The notes: a model not told the origin generated them from the letters alone. Counted from the stretch's first letter, positions 43,986 to 54,520 are shown. The stretch: DNA of 64,000 bases from an uncultured Geobacteraceae bacterium (GCA_903901875.1 CAIUSO010000038.1:1-64000); one strand, 5' to 3'. Numbers and translations are program-made.

Positions 43986-44504
43986 CTACCTGAAAACTGA
44001 CCTGGAGGCACCCGGTTCATCTTGACTAACCTTTTTCAACACAGTCCCGGTATTGTCGATTAATTCGTACGTAATTGCCGGAGTTGTTATGGTGTCCGCA
44101 TTGATTCTTTTGAAATCAATTTTGGCAATGGTGCCACTGCCGTAAAAATTTTTTGTTGTGACAGCTGCAATTATTATAATGCCCGGACTTGTAGTATTGG
44201 CAGCCACTAATGCATCGGCCACAAAAGCACCTTGAGTTACTACCGGGGTTGCATACGAATCTGTTGCATAATGGATGGTGATACTCATGCCTGCCAACCC
44301 CTCCATGTTGTGTGCCTCGATCACATAGGTATCAGCATTTTCAGCTGGAACGATAGTAATGAGAGCTTTTGCCTGGCTATCATTCTTTCCACCCGCTGTA
44401 TCAGCGGTTGTGCTGGTATTGTTGCCACTGCTTTCACCACATCCAAAGATGGTAAGCAATGCGGTGATGAGCAGTCCACACGTGACTATTTTAATTATGC
44501 TCAT
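43986..44504 (-). CDS. Cohesin-like domain lipoprotein
   Basis: 172 residues. A lipoprotein-type signal ends IFGC with the cysteine at 22 (phenylalanine at -2 is unusual). A Ser/Thr/Asn-rich linker follows, then a beta-rich domain with the cohesin pattern: MEGLAGMSITIHYATD, GAFVADALVAANTTSPGIIIIAAV, GSGTIAKIDFKRI. Cohesins bind dockerin modules; non-cellulosomal forms occur in many bacteria and archaea. GGGAG upstream supports ATG 44504. The 117-bp repeat lies directly upstream, in its leader or promoter region. Confidence 0.75.
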   Translation of the reverse strand: MSIIKIVTCGLLITALLTIFGCGESSGNNTSTTADTAGGKNDSQAKALITIVPAENADTYVIEAHNMEGLAGMSITIHYATDSYATPVVTQGAFVADALVAANTTSPGIIIIAAVTTKNFYGSGTIAKIDFKRINADTITTPAITYELIDNTGTVLKKVSQDEPGASRSVFR

Positions 44505-44528
44505 TACTCTTCTCCCGTCAAGAGGCTC

Positions 44529-44645
44529 TTGCAAAAGTCCAAAACGATGTCATTCCGGCAGGCTTTAGGCCGGAAGCCAGATTCTAACTGTCTGAAAAAC
44601 CTGGATACCCGATAAAGGCATTCGGGTATGACAATTTATTTGCAA
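44529..44645. repeat. 117-bp two-hairpin dispersed repeat, copy 2
   Basis: Same ends (TTGCAA) and length as copy 1, six base differences. Two of these are paired: the second stem reads ACCCG...CGGGT instead of CCCCG...CGGGG, so the pairing is kept. The gap 44646-44881 before mutS2 shows nothing else clear apart from a small CCCCC-TAC-GGGGG hairpin. Confidence 0.9.
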
Positions 44646-44881
44646 CTGACTCGGTAATAATAACATTCGTGCAACCGATACTGAAGTAGTATTTGATCCG
44701 AGATATGCGTCCCGAATAGTCATGATGGATACGGGTTCATCCGTTGAAACACGTTGAAGGATAAACTACGGCCTCCGCCCATCCCCCGGTTTCCCCCTAC
44801 GGGGGTTATGGTGGAAATATCCCCCACTCCCGTGCTACACTCCCCGCCAGCTTATCCATCACCACCCCACAGGTTACCGAC

Positions 44882-47257
44882 ATGATCTCGTCTGAAACAG
44901 TTGCACGGCTGGAGTTTGATAAAATCCGTGCCGAAATATCACGCCATGCCCACAGTCCCTGCTCCGTTGCCCGTATTGACACCATTGGTCCTTTGGACGA
45001 TCCGGGGCAGATTGGTACCATCTCCGGGCGTATCGCTGAAATCAGGACTCTGGAGCGTTCCGGCATCGGTCTTGCCTTGGGGAGCTTTGAGGATATCCGC
45101 CCTTCGCTTGAACAGCTTCGTCCCCAGGGGGCCATTCTGCCCCCCCTTGATCTGCTGCTGTTTATTCCGGTACTTCGGCTCTACGCCGCTTTGGGACGGC
45201 AGTGCGGCTACCGTGAAGATATTCCGCTTCTCAATTCCATTGTCCCCCGACTGCGGGGCTTTCCCGATATACTGGAGCCGCTGGCTGCCTCCATTGATGT
45301 TGATGGGAGTATCATGGACTCCGCTTCGGTGCTGCTGAAAGATATCCGGCGGGCCAAACGGGGGCTTGCGGGACGGATTCGAAAAAAGATCGAGGAGATC
45401 GTCCGGGGGAGCGGTATTGAAAAATTTCTGCAGGATGATTTCATTACCCAACGATCGGGGCGGTGGGTCATTCCGGTACGGATGGATTCCAAAGGAATGG
45501 TCAAGGGGGTGGTCCATGATGTTTCCTCTTCCGGTGAAACCGCATTCATGGAACCCCTTGAAATTATTCCCTTCGTCAATGAGCTGGAAAACCTGGCAGC
45601 CGAAGAGAAAGCCGAGGAGATTCGTATTCTTCGGCAGCTGTCCGGCTGGCTGCGGGAGGATGGTGAGCAGATTGCCGCCTGCTTTGAAACCTTGCTGGAG
45701 CTGGATCTGCTGAATAGTATGGCCCGGTTTGCCATCGATTTTGATCTGGAACCGGCCCGAATCAATGAACGTGGCGAGCTGGTCCTGGTGGATGCCCGCC
45801 ATCCGCTGCTGCTGATGCTGCAACGGCGGGGGGTACTCCGGAGTGTGGAGCCGCTCTGTCTCTCGCTGGGGGCACCCCATTCCGATGCCCCTTCGGTTAT
45901 GGTGATTACCGGCCCCAATGCGGGGGGGAAGACCATCGCCCTCAAGACCGCCGGGATGTTGACCCTGATGGCCCTTTCCGGTCTGCCGGTCCCGGCCGGA
46001 CCCCGTTCCACTTTTCCGCTGGTCGGCTCCCTGTTGGTGGATATCGGCGATGAGCAGTCCATTGAACAGAGTCATTCGACCTTTTCGGCCCATGCGGCAC
46101 GGATTGCCGCCATTATCGGTGAGAGTGGGCCCCGCACGCTGGTGCTTCTCGATGAACTGGGTGCCGGTACGGAGCCGCTGCAGGGGGCTGCCATCGCCTG
46201 TGGGGTGCTCCATGAACTGCAATTGAAGGGGAGTATGGTGCTGGCTACGACCCACCTGAGTGATATCATCGGTTTTGTCCATGGTACCCCCGGCATGATC
46301 AATGCGGGCATGGCCTTCGATGATGCCAACTTTACGCCGCTCTACCGGCTGATTGTGGGGGAACCGGGACAGTCACACGGCGTAGAAATAGCCCGTCGCT
46401 TCGGTATGCCGGAGCGGGTGATCACCTTTGCCCGGCAGATGCTTGGCAACGCCGGCAGTGAGTTTGCCTCGCTGCTGACCGAATTGCGCCAACGGCGTGG
46501 CGAGTATGAGCAGCTGCGGGGGGCACTGGAGGAGCGGGAACGACAGCTGGAACAGCGGAGTGCGGAGCTGGAAGGACGGGCCGACGAGGTCCACCGGATT
46601 CGCAAGGAGGCGGCCGAAAAAGGGTGGCACGAGGCGCGTGAGCTGATCTCGGCGGTTCGTCGTCGCACCAATGGATTGCTGGATGAGCTGAAACGGGAGA
46701 ATCGGGGGGAGATCATTGAGAAACTGCGGCGCAGCGAGGTTGAGCTGACGGAAAAACTCAAGCCCCACTCTGCCCGGTCGGCCGAGGTGCCGCTGAAAGA
46801 GGCCCGGGTGGGAGGTACGGTCCATATCCGCTCCCTGGGGTGCGACGGGGTGGTACTTTCTGTGGACGAGCGTAACGGTAAAATCCGGGTGCGGGCGGGA
46901 AGGATGGAGCTTGATGTGCCCCTTACTGAACTGTTCAAGCCGCTGGCCACGCTTGACAAGGAGAAACAGAAAGGTGGCGGAAACGGCTGGAAAATGGATA
47001 TTGTGGAGAGTGAACAGTCGGAACTGAAGCTGATCGGAATGCGGGTGGAGGCTGCGCTGATTGAGCTGGAACCCTTCGTCAACCACGCAGCGGCGGCCGG
47101 TCAGCGGCAGCTGCGCATTGTTCACGGTGTCGGCAGCGGACGCCTGCGGGATGCGGTGCGGGAGGAGTTGGGGCGCCACCCCCTGGTGGAGTCGCTGCGA
47201 CCGGGGGAAGCCCATGAGGGGAGGGATGGTGCTACCATTGTTATGTTGCGGGAGTAG
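44882..47257 (+). CDS. mutS2: MutS2 family ATPase/endonuclease
   Basis: 791 residues. MutS core and clamp regions lead to an ATPase with Walker A GPNAGGKTIAL, LLVDIGDEQSIEQSHSTFSAHAARI and Walker B LVLLDELGAGTEP. A long charged coiled coil follows (about 540-620), then a C-terminal Smr nuclease domain with LIGMRVEAAL and HGVGSGRLR. MutS2 lacks the mismatch-recognition domain; it suppresses recombination or rescues collided ribosomes, depending on the species. The Smr LDLRG motif is LKLIG here, which may weaken nuclease activity. It overlaps the convergent rluA-like gene by 17 bp. Confidence 0.95.
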   Translation: MISSETVARLEFDKIRAEISRHAHSPCSVARIDTIGPLDDPGQIGTISGRIAEIRTLERSGIGLALGSFEDIRPSLEQLRPQGAILPPLDLLLFIPVLRLYAALGRQCGYREDIPLLNSIVPRLRGFPDILEPLAASIDVDGSIMDSASVLLKDIRRAKRGLAGRIRKKIEEIVRGSGIEKFLQDDFITQRSGRWVIPVRMDSKGMVKGVVHDVSSSGETAFMEPLEIIPFVNELENLAAEEKAEEIRILRQLSGWLREDGEQIAACFETLLELDLLNSMARFAIDFDLEPARINERGELVLVDARHPLLLMLQRRGVLRSVEPLCLSLGAPHSDAPSVMVITGPNAGGKTIALKTAGMLTLMALSGLPVPAGPRSTFPLVGSLLVDIGDEQSIEQSHSTFSAHAARIAAIIGESGPRTLVLLDELGAGTEPLQGAAIACGVLHELQLKGSMVLATTHLSDIIGFVHGTPGMINAGMAFDDANFTPLYRLIVGEPGQSHGVEIARRFGMPERVITFARQMLGNAGSEFASLLTELRQRRGEYEQLRGALEERERQLEQRSAELEGRADEVHRIRKEAAEKGWHEARELISAVRRRTNGLLDELKRENRGEIIEKLRRSEVELTEKLKPHSARSAEVPLKEARVGGTVHIRSLGCDGVVLSVDERNGKIRVRAGRMELDVPLTELFKPLATLDKEKQKGGGNGWKMDIVESEQSELKLIGMRVEAALIELEPFVNHAAAAGQRQLRIVHGVGSGRLRDAVREELGRHPLVESLRPGEAHEGRDGATIVMLRE

Positions 47258-48164
47258 CTGGTGACGTTTTTTCCGACAAGAAATCCATACAGAGGCTTCG
47301 GCCGGAGACAAAGTCCCTCTGGTGACCGGTGAGGGGATCGGTAAAATGGACCGATTTGGCCAGAAGCTGGAGCGGTGCGGTGAAATCATCCTCCCGTTCC
47401 GGCTGCAACAGCGGGTAATAGCGATCATTCAAGATGCCAAAACCCAATTCCCCCATATGGAGCCGCAACTGATGGGTTTTGCCGGTGTGGGGAAAGAGGT
47501 GGAACACCCCTCTGTCATTCCGTATCTCCCTGAGCAGGATGGTTGAGCGGGCGTTGCTCACGCCCGCTTCCGTCTTCATCAAAAACCAGGGTTCTCCCCG
47601 TCCGATCCTGTTTTCAATCTCCCAGCGGTTTCTTTCCGGTACCTGGTGGCAGAGTGCCACCGCTTCGTAGCATTTCTCAATGTGCCCAGCCATGAAAAGG
47701 GTTCCGTAGGCTCCCCTGGTTTTTCGGTTCACCGAAAAAAGTACCAGTCCGGCGGTCTCACGGTCTATACGGTGCAGCGGCACCAGATCGGCAATGCCGG
47801 TGCGCTCCCGCAGTCGGTTGAGCAGGCATTCCCCCACATATTTCCCCCCGGGGGTGACCGGAAGGAAGTGCGGTTTGCAGGCCACCAGAATTTCGTCATC
47901 CCGGTAGATAATCTGCTCGGAGAAGGGGATGACCGGTTCCACCTCAACTTCTCGAAAGTAGAAGAGCCGTTGCTGGGGCAGATAGCCGCTTTCCAGGGTA
48001 ATCTGCCGATCCTGTTCATCACGAACAGTTCCCTCGACAATGCGCCGGAGCCATATTTCCGGTGCTATGGCCGGGAAACGGCCCACCAGAAACGCCAGGA
48101 TGGTCGGATACGGCGCGTCAACCCGTGGCATGGTGACGACTGATGGCTGGAGTGCCCGGGCCAT
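47241..48164 (-). CDS. RluA-family RNA pseudouridine synthase
   Basis: 307 residues. The catalytic motif HRIDRETAGLVLF carries the active aspartate; further family motifs are YEAVA, FHLFPHTGKTHQLRLHMGELGFGILNDRYY. The N-terminus (LRRIVEGTVRDEQDR) recalls S4-like sequence. It modifies uridines in rRNA or tRNA; the site is not predictable. ATG 48164 begins one base after the sensor kinase stop (TGATATG), so it is probably co-transcribed with that two-component pair; an in-frame start 22 residues upstream lies inside the kinase gene and is not preferred. Confidence 0.88.
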   Translation of the reverse strand: MARALQPSVVTMPRVDAPYPTILAFLVGRFPAIAPEIWLRRIVEGTVRDEQDRQITLESGYLPQQRLFYFREVEVEPVIPFSEQIIYRDDEILVACKPHFLPVTPGGKYVGECLLNRLRERTGIADLVPLHRIDRETAGLVLFSVNRKTRGAYGTLFMAGHIEKCYEAVALCHQVPERNRWEIENRIGRGEPWFLMKTEAGVSNARSTILLREIRNDRGVFHLFPHTGKTHQLRLHMGELGFGILNDRYYPLLQPEREDDFTAPLQLLAKSVHFTDPLTGHQRDFVSGRSLCMDFLSEKTSPATPAT

Positions 48165-48165
48165 A

Positions 48166-49346
48166 TCAGGACTCGCCGCCGGGGAGCTGCCGGAGCGGAA
48201 TCTCCACCACAAAGGTGGCCCCTTCGCCACCGCTCTCCGTTACGGTGATGGTTCCCCCATGGTCCGTGACGATTCCGTAGGATACGGCCAAGCCCAGGCC
48301 GGTCCCTTTTGCCTTGGTGGTAAAAAACGGAGTAAACAGCTGGTGCCGGTTCTCTTCCGCAATGCCGGTGCCGGTATCACTGATGGTCACCAGGCAGCTT
48401 TCCCCTTGCGGATTTCCCTCCACGCGGATCGTCAGGACCCCGCCCGAGCCCATGGCCTGCAGGGCGTTGACCATGAGGTTGGTAAATACCTGGCGGAACT
48501 GGTCTTCATCTCCCTCCAGCTGCAATCCGTCATCCGGGGGAAAACTCCGTTCAATACGGAACGGTGCAAGGGGGATCTGGTGGCCGATCTGGTCAAGGAT
48601 GTCATTAATCAGGGGAATTATCCTGAACGGGCGGATGATTTTTTTTCTGGTCCGGGCAAAGGTGAGCAGGTTGGAGACGATCCGCTCCACCCTGCCAACC
48701 TGGCGGATAATGGTAGCCACCTCGGACCGGTCTGAAGATTCTAAATGGGGGGACATTTCCAGCAGCTCGGCATTGCCCCGGATGATCGCCAGTGGATTGT
48801 TGATTTCGTGGGCAACCCCCGAGGCGAGGATGCCGATGCCGACCAAGCGTTCGGCCCGGGCCAGTTCCTGCTGGGCCAGTAACACCCACTGATTTTTCTC
48901 TTCCAGTTGGGCAGAGCGTTCCGCCACCTTCTCTTCCAGTGTCCGGTTCAGCAGGAGGATTTCGTCCTCACGCTCAATGAGGCGGTGCTTCATGATGTTG
49001 AACTCCTCCGCCATGACGGAAATCTCGTCATGGCCCCCCACCACGATGTCCGGTATATGTTCCCCCAGGGCCAACAGGCGGGCCGCCTCTTCCACCGCCT
49101 TGATGGGACGGGAGAGGCTGGTGCCGAGCCAGGCCGAGATAATGACCCCGATCAGGGTGACCAGCAGCAGAATTGCCAAAAATATCAGATGGATCCGGGA
49201 ACGTTGGTGGAGGTGGAAAAGGTCCGGCGTGCTGACGTAGAGGGTTGAGGCACCGATGATCCAGAACAGTACCACCGCCGTCACCAGGGGGGTCAGGGTG
49301 GCCGCAATCAGTTTCATGCGAATGGAATAGCGGAACGGTGAAACTC

Positions 49347-49350
<4 letters not shown>
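48166..49350 (-). CDS. Membrane sensor histidine kinase (HAMP-HisKA-HATPase)
   Basis: 394 residues. Two membrane segments (about 13-34 and 53-75) enclose only a short periplasmic loop, so it may sense the membrane or internal state. HAMP (about 75-130) and a coiled coil precede the HisKA helix with GVAHEINNPLAIIRGN. The ATPase domain has all boxes: NLMVNALQAM, DTGTGI, TPFFTTKAKGTGLGLAVSYGIV. The ATG overlaps the regulator gene's stop by four bases. With the preceding sigma-54 regulator it forms a pair next to the hydrogenase operon. Confidence 0.93.
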
Positions 49351-50717
<1,367 letters not shown>

Positions 50718-50747
50718 ATGTCGTGCCTCCGGTAATGCGTATTGTAG

Positions 50748-50767
50748 GGGCGTATGGCCATACGCCC
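50748..50767. repeat. Perfect 20-bp palindrome, copy 2
   Basis: GGGCGTATGGCCATACGCCC, identical to the copy at 24099-24118. Confidence 0.92.
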
Positions 50768-50858
50768 TGGTGCATATGGCACCCCTGTGTGATCATGCGA
50801 TCGTCTGTCATGGGTGTCCCTGTTGCACATGGCACCCACGTTTGCCCGAGCGACGTAG

Positions 50859-50878
50859 GGGCGTATGGCCATACGCCC
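50859..50878. repeat. Perfect 20-bp palindrome, copy 3
   Basis: Same 20 bp as copies 1, 2 and 4; part of the second 45-bp unit. Confidence 0.92.
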
Positions 50879-50919
50879 TGGTGCACATGGCACCCCTGTT
50901 TGCCCGTGCGGCAAAAGGC

Positions 50920-50939
50920 GGGCGTATGGCCATACGCCC
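50920..50939. repeat. Perfect 20-bp palindrome, copy 4
   Basis: Same 20 bp, followed by CCTACG as in copy 1, and preceded by AAAAGGC. Confidence 0.92.
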
Positions 50940-51090
50940 CTACGATTTTTTAATTGCATGGACAAAATGATACACGGTCGGCCAAAAAGAATCAATAATT
51001 GTTTCAACATGGCCGCACGCTCCTCCGCCGCGAATGGTGACTTTTACGGTAATTCAATACCTTACTACATAATTTTCGCCGTGAAAAAAT

Positions 51091-51105
51091 TGGCACGTCT
51101 GTTGC
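51091..51105 (+). promoter_or_regulatory. Sigma-54 (-24/-12) promoter of the hydrogenase operon
   Basis: TGGCACGTCTGTTGC matches the consensus TGGCAC-N5-TTGC, with GG and GC exactly ten bases apart. Transcription should start near 51117, about 40 bases before the hybO ATG, leaving a leader with GGAGG. Sigma-54 promoters need an NtrC-type activator; one is encoded divergently just upstream. Confidence 0.85.
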
Positions 51106-51157
51106 CGTATACGGAATGGAAATTAACAGGCAGGTAAATCGGTACTGCGGAGGAATT

Positions 51158-52270
51158 ATGGGTAAAGGTTCGTTTTTTCCCGATGTGAGTCGTCGGGATT
51201 TTATCAAAACATGTCTCACTGTTTCGGCCATGCTCGGGTTACCGGCAAGCATGGTCAGCACCGTCGCTGCGGCAGCGGAGAAAAAGGACAACAGGCCGAC
51301 GGTCATCTGGCTCCATTTTCAGGAGTGTACCGGCTGCTCCGAGTCCCTGCTCCGCTCATCCCACCCCGCCCTGGGCACCCTCATACTGGACATGATCTCC
51401 CTTGATTACCATGAAACCCTGATGGCCGGTTCGGGGCATCAGGCGGAGAAGTCCCTCCATGATTCGATTCATGCCAACAAAGGGAAGTATATCCTGGTGG
51501 TTGAGGGGGCCATACCGACCAAGGATAACGGCATTTACTGCAAGGTTGGGGGGAAAACCGCCCTGGAATCACTCCGTACGGTGGGAGAGGGGGCCGCTGC
51601 CATTATTGCCGTCGGCACCTGTGCCAGCTATGGCGGTATTCAGTCGGTGGGGCCCAATCCGACCGGTGCGGTGGGGGTGCGGGATATCATCAAGGATAAG
51701 CCGATCATCAACATCCCCGGCTGTCCTCCCAATCCGTACAACTTCCTCTCTACGGTGCTCCATTATGTGATGTTCAACAAACTGCCGGCTCTGGATCAGC
51801 TGGGGCGGCCGCTCTTTGCCTATGGCCGTAAAATCCATGAACATTGTGAACGGCGTGCCCATTTCGACGCGGGGCGCTTTGCCACCGCCTTTGGTGCCGC
51901 CAGCCATGCCGAAGGGTACTGTCTCTATAAGCTGGGCTGCAAGGGACCGGCCACCTATGCCAACTGTTCGGTGGTTCGTTTCAATGACGGCGTCGCCTGG
52001 CCGATCGGTATCGGCCACCCCTGTATCGGCTGTACGGAGCCCGAACTGCTCTTCAAAACAGCCATTGCCGACAAAGTCCAGATCCATGAGCCGACCCCCT
52101 TCGATAGCTATGCGCCGGTTGATCTCAAGGATAAGGGCAAGGGGCCGGCTCCGCTTACCACCGGTGTGATGGGGCTGGCGGCCGGTGCTGCCATTGGTGC
52201 CGGGGTCATGATGGCCCGGAAACTGCCCGATGGTCCGGGCAAGGGGGATGACCATGGCTCAGCCGAGTAG
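51158..52270 (+). CDS. hybO: Periplasmic NiFe hydrogenase small subunit (Hyb type)
   Basis: 370 residues. Tat signal SRRDFIKTC then a hydrophobic stretch ending in ASMVSTVAAAA directs folded export. The mature protein has the Fe-S cluster cysteines of the family: ECTGCSESLL for the proximal cluster, GTCASYGG, NIPGCPPNPYN, then the distal and medial cluster motifs (HCERRAHF, GCKGPATYANC, CIGCTEP). It passes electrons from the NiFe site. The C-terminal hydrophobic helix (TTGVMGLAAGAAIGAGVMMA) can anchor it. GGAGG sits four bases before ATG 51158; the upstream in-frame start is rejected. It overlaps hybA by 17 bp. Confidence 0.95.
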   Translation: MGKGSFFPDVSRRDFIKTCLTVSAMLGLPASMVSTVAAAAEKKDNRPTVIWLHFQECTGCSESLLRSSHPALGTLILDMISLDYHETLMAGSGHQAEKSLHDSIHANKGKYILVVEGAIPTKDNGIYCKVGGKTALESLRTVGEGAAAIIAVGTCASYGGIQSVGPNPTGAVGVRDIIKDKPIINIPGCPPNPYNFLSTVLHYVMFNKLPALDQLGRPLFAYGRKIHEHCERRAHFDAGRFATAFGAASHAEGYCLYKLGCKGPATYANCSVVRFNDGVAWPIGIGHPCIGCTEPELLFKTAIADKVQIHEPTPFDSYAPVDLKDKGKGPAPLTTGVMGLAAGAAIGAGVMMARKLPDGPGKGDDHGSAE

Positions 52271-53204
52271 ACGTCAGTTTTTCAAGCTGATGGGGGCCAC
52301 CGGTGCCGCGCTGCTGGCGGGGCGGGGAACCGCACGGGCATCAGAAAGCCATGGGGTGAATAACGATACGGTCGGTATGCTCTACGATGCCACCAAATGC
52401 GTCGGCTGCAAAAGCTGCATGTCGGCCTGCAAGCGTGTCAACAGCGATTACGGCAGCCTCTCCTACGAGCGGGCGGCCTTTGATACGGACGGACTCTGGG
52501 ATGCCCCTTCCGATCTCTCGGGGAGTACCCGTACCCTGATCAAGCTGTTTAAGGAATCCCCCAAAAAGTGGTCCTACGTCAAGTACTCCTGTATGCACTG
52601 CCAGAAACCGTCCTGCGTGTCGGTCTGTCCGGTCAGTGCCATGACCCGTGATCCCTTGACCGGCATCGTTGACTATAACAAAAACGCCTGCATCGGCTGT
52701 CGCTACTGCCAGATCGCCTGTGCCTTCAATATCCCGAAATTTCAGTGGGAAAAGGCCCTTCCCCAGATCGTCAAGTGCGATATGTGCAAGAATACCAATA
52801 TGGTGAACAAGGGGATTACCGCCTGTGCCGAAAGCTGTCCGGTGGGGGCCATTACCTTTGGCAAACGGAAGGAGCTGCTGAGTGAAGCCACGAAACGGCT
52901 CAAGGAAAATCCGGGGCTGTATCAGGATAAGATTTATGGTGAGCATGAAGTGGGGGGGACCAATCACCTCTACCTGTCGGCCATGAAATTCAACGATCTG
53001 GGGCTTCCCATCCTCAAAGATGAAGCTCCGGCCGAGTTCTCCGAAAAAATCCAGCATACCATTTACAAGGGGTTCATCGCACCGGTGGCACTTTACGGCA
53101 CTCTGTGCTTCATCGCCATCAAGAATATGAAGGGACAGCAGGAAGTGAACGGACGGAAGGATGCCGGCACCACAGGCAAGGGGGAGTCTCACAATGAGCC
53201 ATGA
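52254..53204 (+). CDS. hybA: Hydrogenase 4Fe-4S electron-transfer subunit (HybA)
   Basis: 316 residues. Tat signal SRRQFFKLMGATGAALLAG. Four ferredoxin-type cysteine groups follow: CVGCKSCMSACK, CMHCQKPSCVSVCP, CIGCRYCQIAC with CDMCKN, and CAESCP, as in HybA and related periplasmic ferredoxins. A C-terminal membrane helix (YKGFIAPVALYGTLCFIAI) anchors it. It moves electrons from HybOC to the HybB quinone subunit. ATG 52254 has AAGGGGG upstream and overlaps hybO; hybB overlaps its end by 11 bp. Confidence 0.94.
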   Translation: MAQPSRRQFFKLMGATGAALLAGRGTARASESHGVNNDTVGMLYDATKCVGCKSCMSACKRVNSDYGSLSYERAAFDTDGLWDAPSDLSGSTRTLIKLFKESPKKWSYVKYSCMHCQKPSCVSVCPVSAMTRDPLTGIVDYNKNACIGCRYCQIACAFNIPKFQWEKALPQIVKCDMCKNTNMVNKGITACAESCPVGAITFGKRKELLSEATKRLKENPGLYQDKIYGEHEVGGTNHLYLSAMKFNDLGLPILKDEAPAEFSEKIQHTIYKGFIAPVALYGTLCFIAIKNMKGQQEVNGRKDAGTTGKGESHNEP

Positions 53205-54483
53205 TGAGTATCAACGGCATGACGCCAAAATAATCACCCCCTCCTTTCTGGTCCTCCTGACCCTGACACTGATCGGTTTTGCCCTGATCGCCGTCCGCTT
53301 CATCAAGGGGATCGGTGCCGTTTCCAACATGAGTGACGGCTACCCCTGGGGAATCTGGATAACCTATGACGTGGCCACCGGTACGGCCATCGCCTGCGGC
53401 GGGTACGCCATGGCGATTCTGATCTATATCAGGAACCGGATGCACTACCATCCGATGATCCGCTCCGCCGTGCTTACCAGTATGTTCGGGTATGGACTGG
53501 CCGGTTTTTCGGTCATGGTTGACGTGGGGCGACCCTGGAATGCCTACAACTTCTTTATCCCCTCCAAGTGGCAGGCCAACTCGGCCATGTTCGAGGTTGC
53601 CCTCTGCGTTATGGCCTATACCACGGTCCTGCTGCTGGAATTTCTCCCGGCGGTGCTGACAACCCTGGAGAAGACCCAGTGGCATACCCTGCAGCTTTTT
53701 ATGGACCGCCTGCACCACTACACCGGTATCAAGCGGCCGGAACGGATGGATGAACGGCTCGACGCGGTGAAGGATCTGGGGGCCTGGCTGAAGCCTCGCC
53801 TAGACAAGGTACTGATTTTTGTCATCGTCCTCGGTATTACCCTGCCGACCATGCATCAGTCGTCACTGGGGTCACTGCTGCTCATCGCCTCGACCAAGCT
53901 GCACCCGCTCTGGCACACCGGCTTTCTGCCGCTACTGTTTTTGATCAACTGTATGTTTATCGGCTACTCCATCGCCATTTTAGAGTCGGTCATCTCCTGC
54001 TACGCCTTCAAGCGCCCCTTTGAAACCAAGGAACTGTCCGGCATGGCCCGGATCATCCCGTGGTTGACCGCCATCTGGCTTACGGTGGTCATCGGTGACC
54101 TTCTCTGGCGGGGACAGCTGGCCACGGCCCTCTCCTTTGATTTTTACTCCCGCTTCTTCCTCCTGGAATTCTGCCTGGTTGCCGGCGGTTCACTGCTGAT
54201 GTTCAGCGGCAAAAAGCGGGAATCAATCCGGTGGCTTTTTGTCTCGGCGGCCCTGATCGTTCTCGGGGGGGCCTTGTACCGGTTCAACGTCTATCTGATC
54301 GGCTTCAATCCGGGTAAGGGGTGGCATTATTTCCCGGCCCTGGCAGAATTGTTGATTACGGTCGGCATTGTGGCCTTTGAAATTCTTGGCTATCAGGTCA
54401 TCGTCAAGATCCTGCCGGTTCTCCCCAAGCTCCATACCCGCAAGCAGCAGGACGGGGCACGGCGAGCGGCGCAACAGCACTGA
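53194..54483 (+). CDS. hybB: Hydrogenase membrane subunit, NrfD/PsrC family (HybB)
   Basis: 429 residues with about ten membrane segments, the family's usual number. It carries the typical first helix (FLVLLTLTLIGFALIAVRFI), GYPWGIWITYDVATGTAIACGGYAM and GRPWNAYNF. It has no cofactor of its own and lets HybA electrons reduce menaquinone. GGGGGAG lies seven bases before ATG 53194, inside the end of hybA, so translation is coupled. It is followed by hybC 37 bp downstream. Confidence 0.93.
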   Translation: MSHDEYQRHDAKIITPSFLVLLTLTLIGFALIAVRFIKGIGAVSNMSDGYPWGIWITYDVATGTAIACGGYAMAILIYIRNRMHYHPMIRSAVLTSMFGYGLAGFSVMVDVGRPWNAYNFFIPSKWQANSAMFEVALCVMAYTTVLLLEFLPAVLTTLEKTQWHTLQLFMDRLHHYTGIKRPERMDERLDAVKDLGAWLKPRLDKVLIFVIVLGITLPTMHQSSLGSLLLIASTKLHPLWHTGFLPLLFLINCMFIGYSIAILESVISCYAFKRPFETKELSGMARIIPWLTAIWLTVVIGDLLWRGQLATALSFDFYSRFFLLEFCLVAGGSLLMFSGKKRESIRWLFVSAALIVLGGALYRFNVYLIGFNPGKGWHYFPALAELLITVGIVAFEILGYQVIVKILPVLPKLHTRKQQDGARRAAQQH

Positions 54484-54520
54484 TTTTAACCATATATAAC
54501 TATCTCCCGGAGGTATCATA

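Larger units (their letters stand above)
50744..50899. repeat. Tandem array built from the 20-bp palindrome
   Basis: Two 45-bp units, 50744-50788 and 50855-50899, are identical except for one base: the palindrome followed by a smaller hairpin GGTGC...GCACC and CCCTGT. A partial unit (GCACATGGCACCCACGTTTGCCCG) lies between them. The array with the third palindrome fills most of 50740-50945 between the divergent regulator and hybO. Confidence 0.88.

Noticed and set aside
44939-46282. A 447-codon open frame on the minus strand inside mutS2
   Set aside because: It is wholly antisense to a gene with complete MutS2 motifs, and its protein is Gln/His/Pro-rich with no family pattern. GC-rich coding DNA gives such frames.
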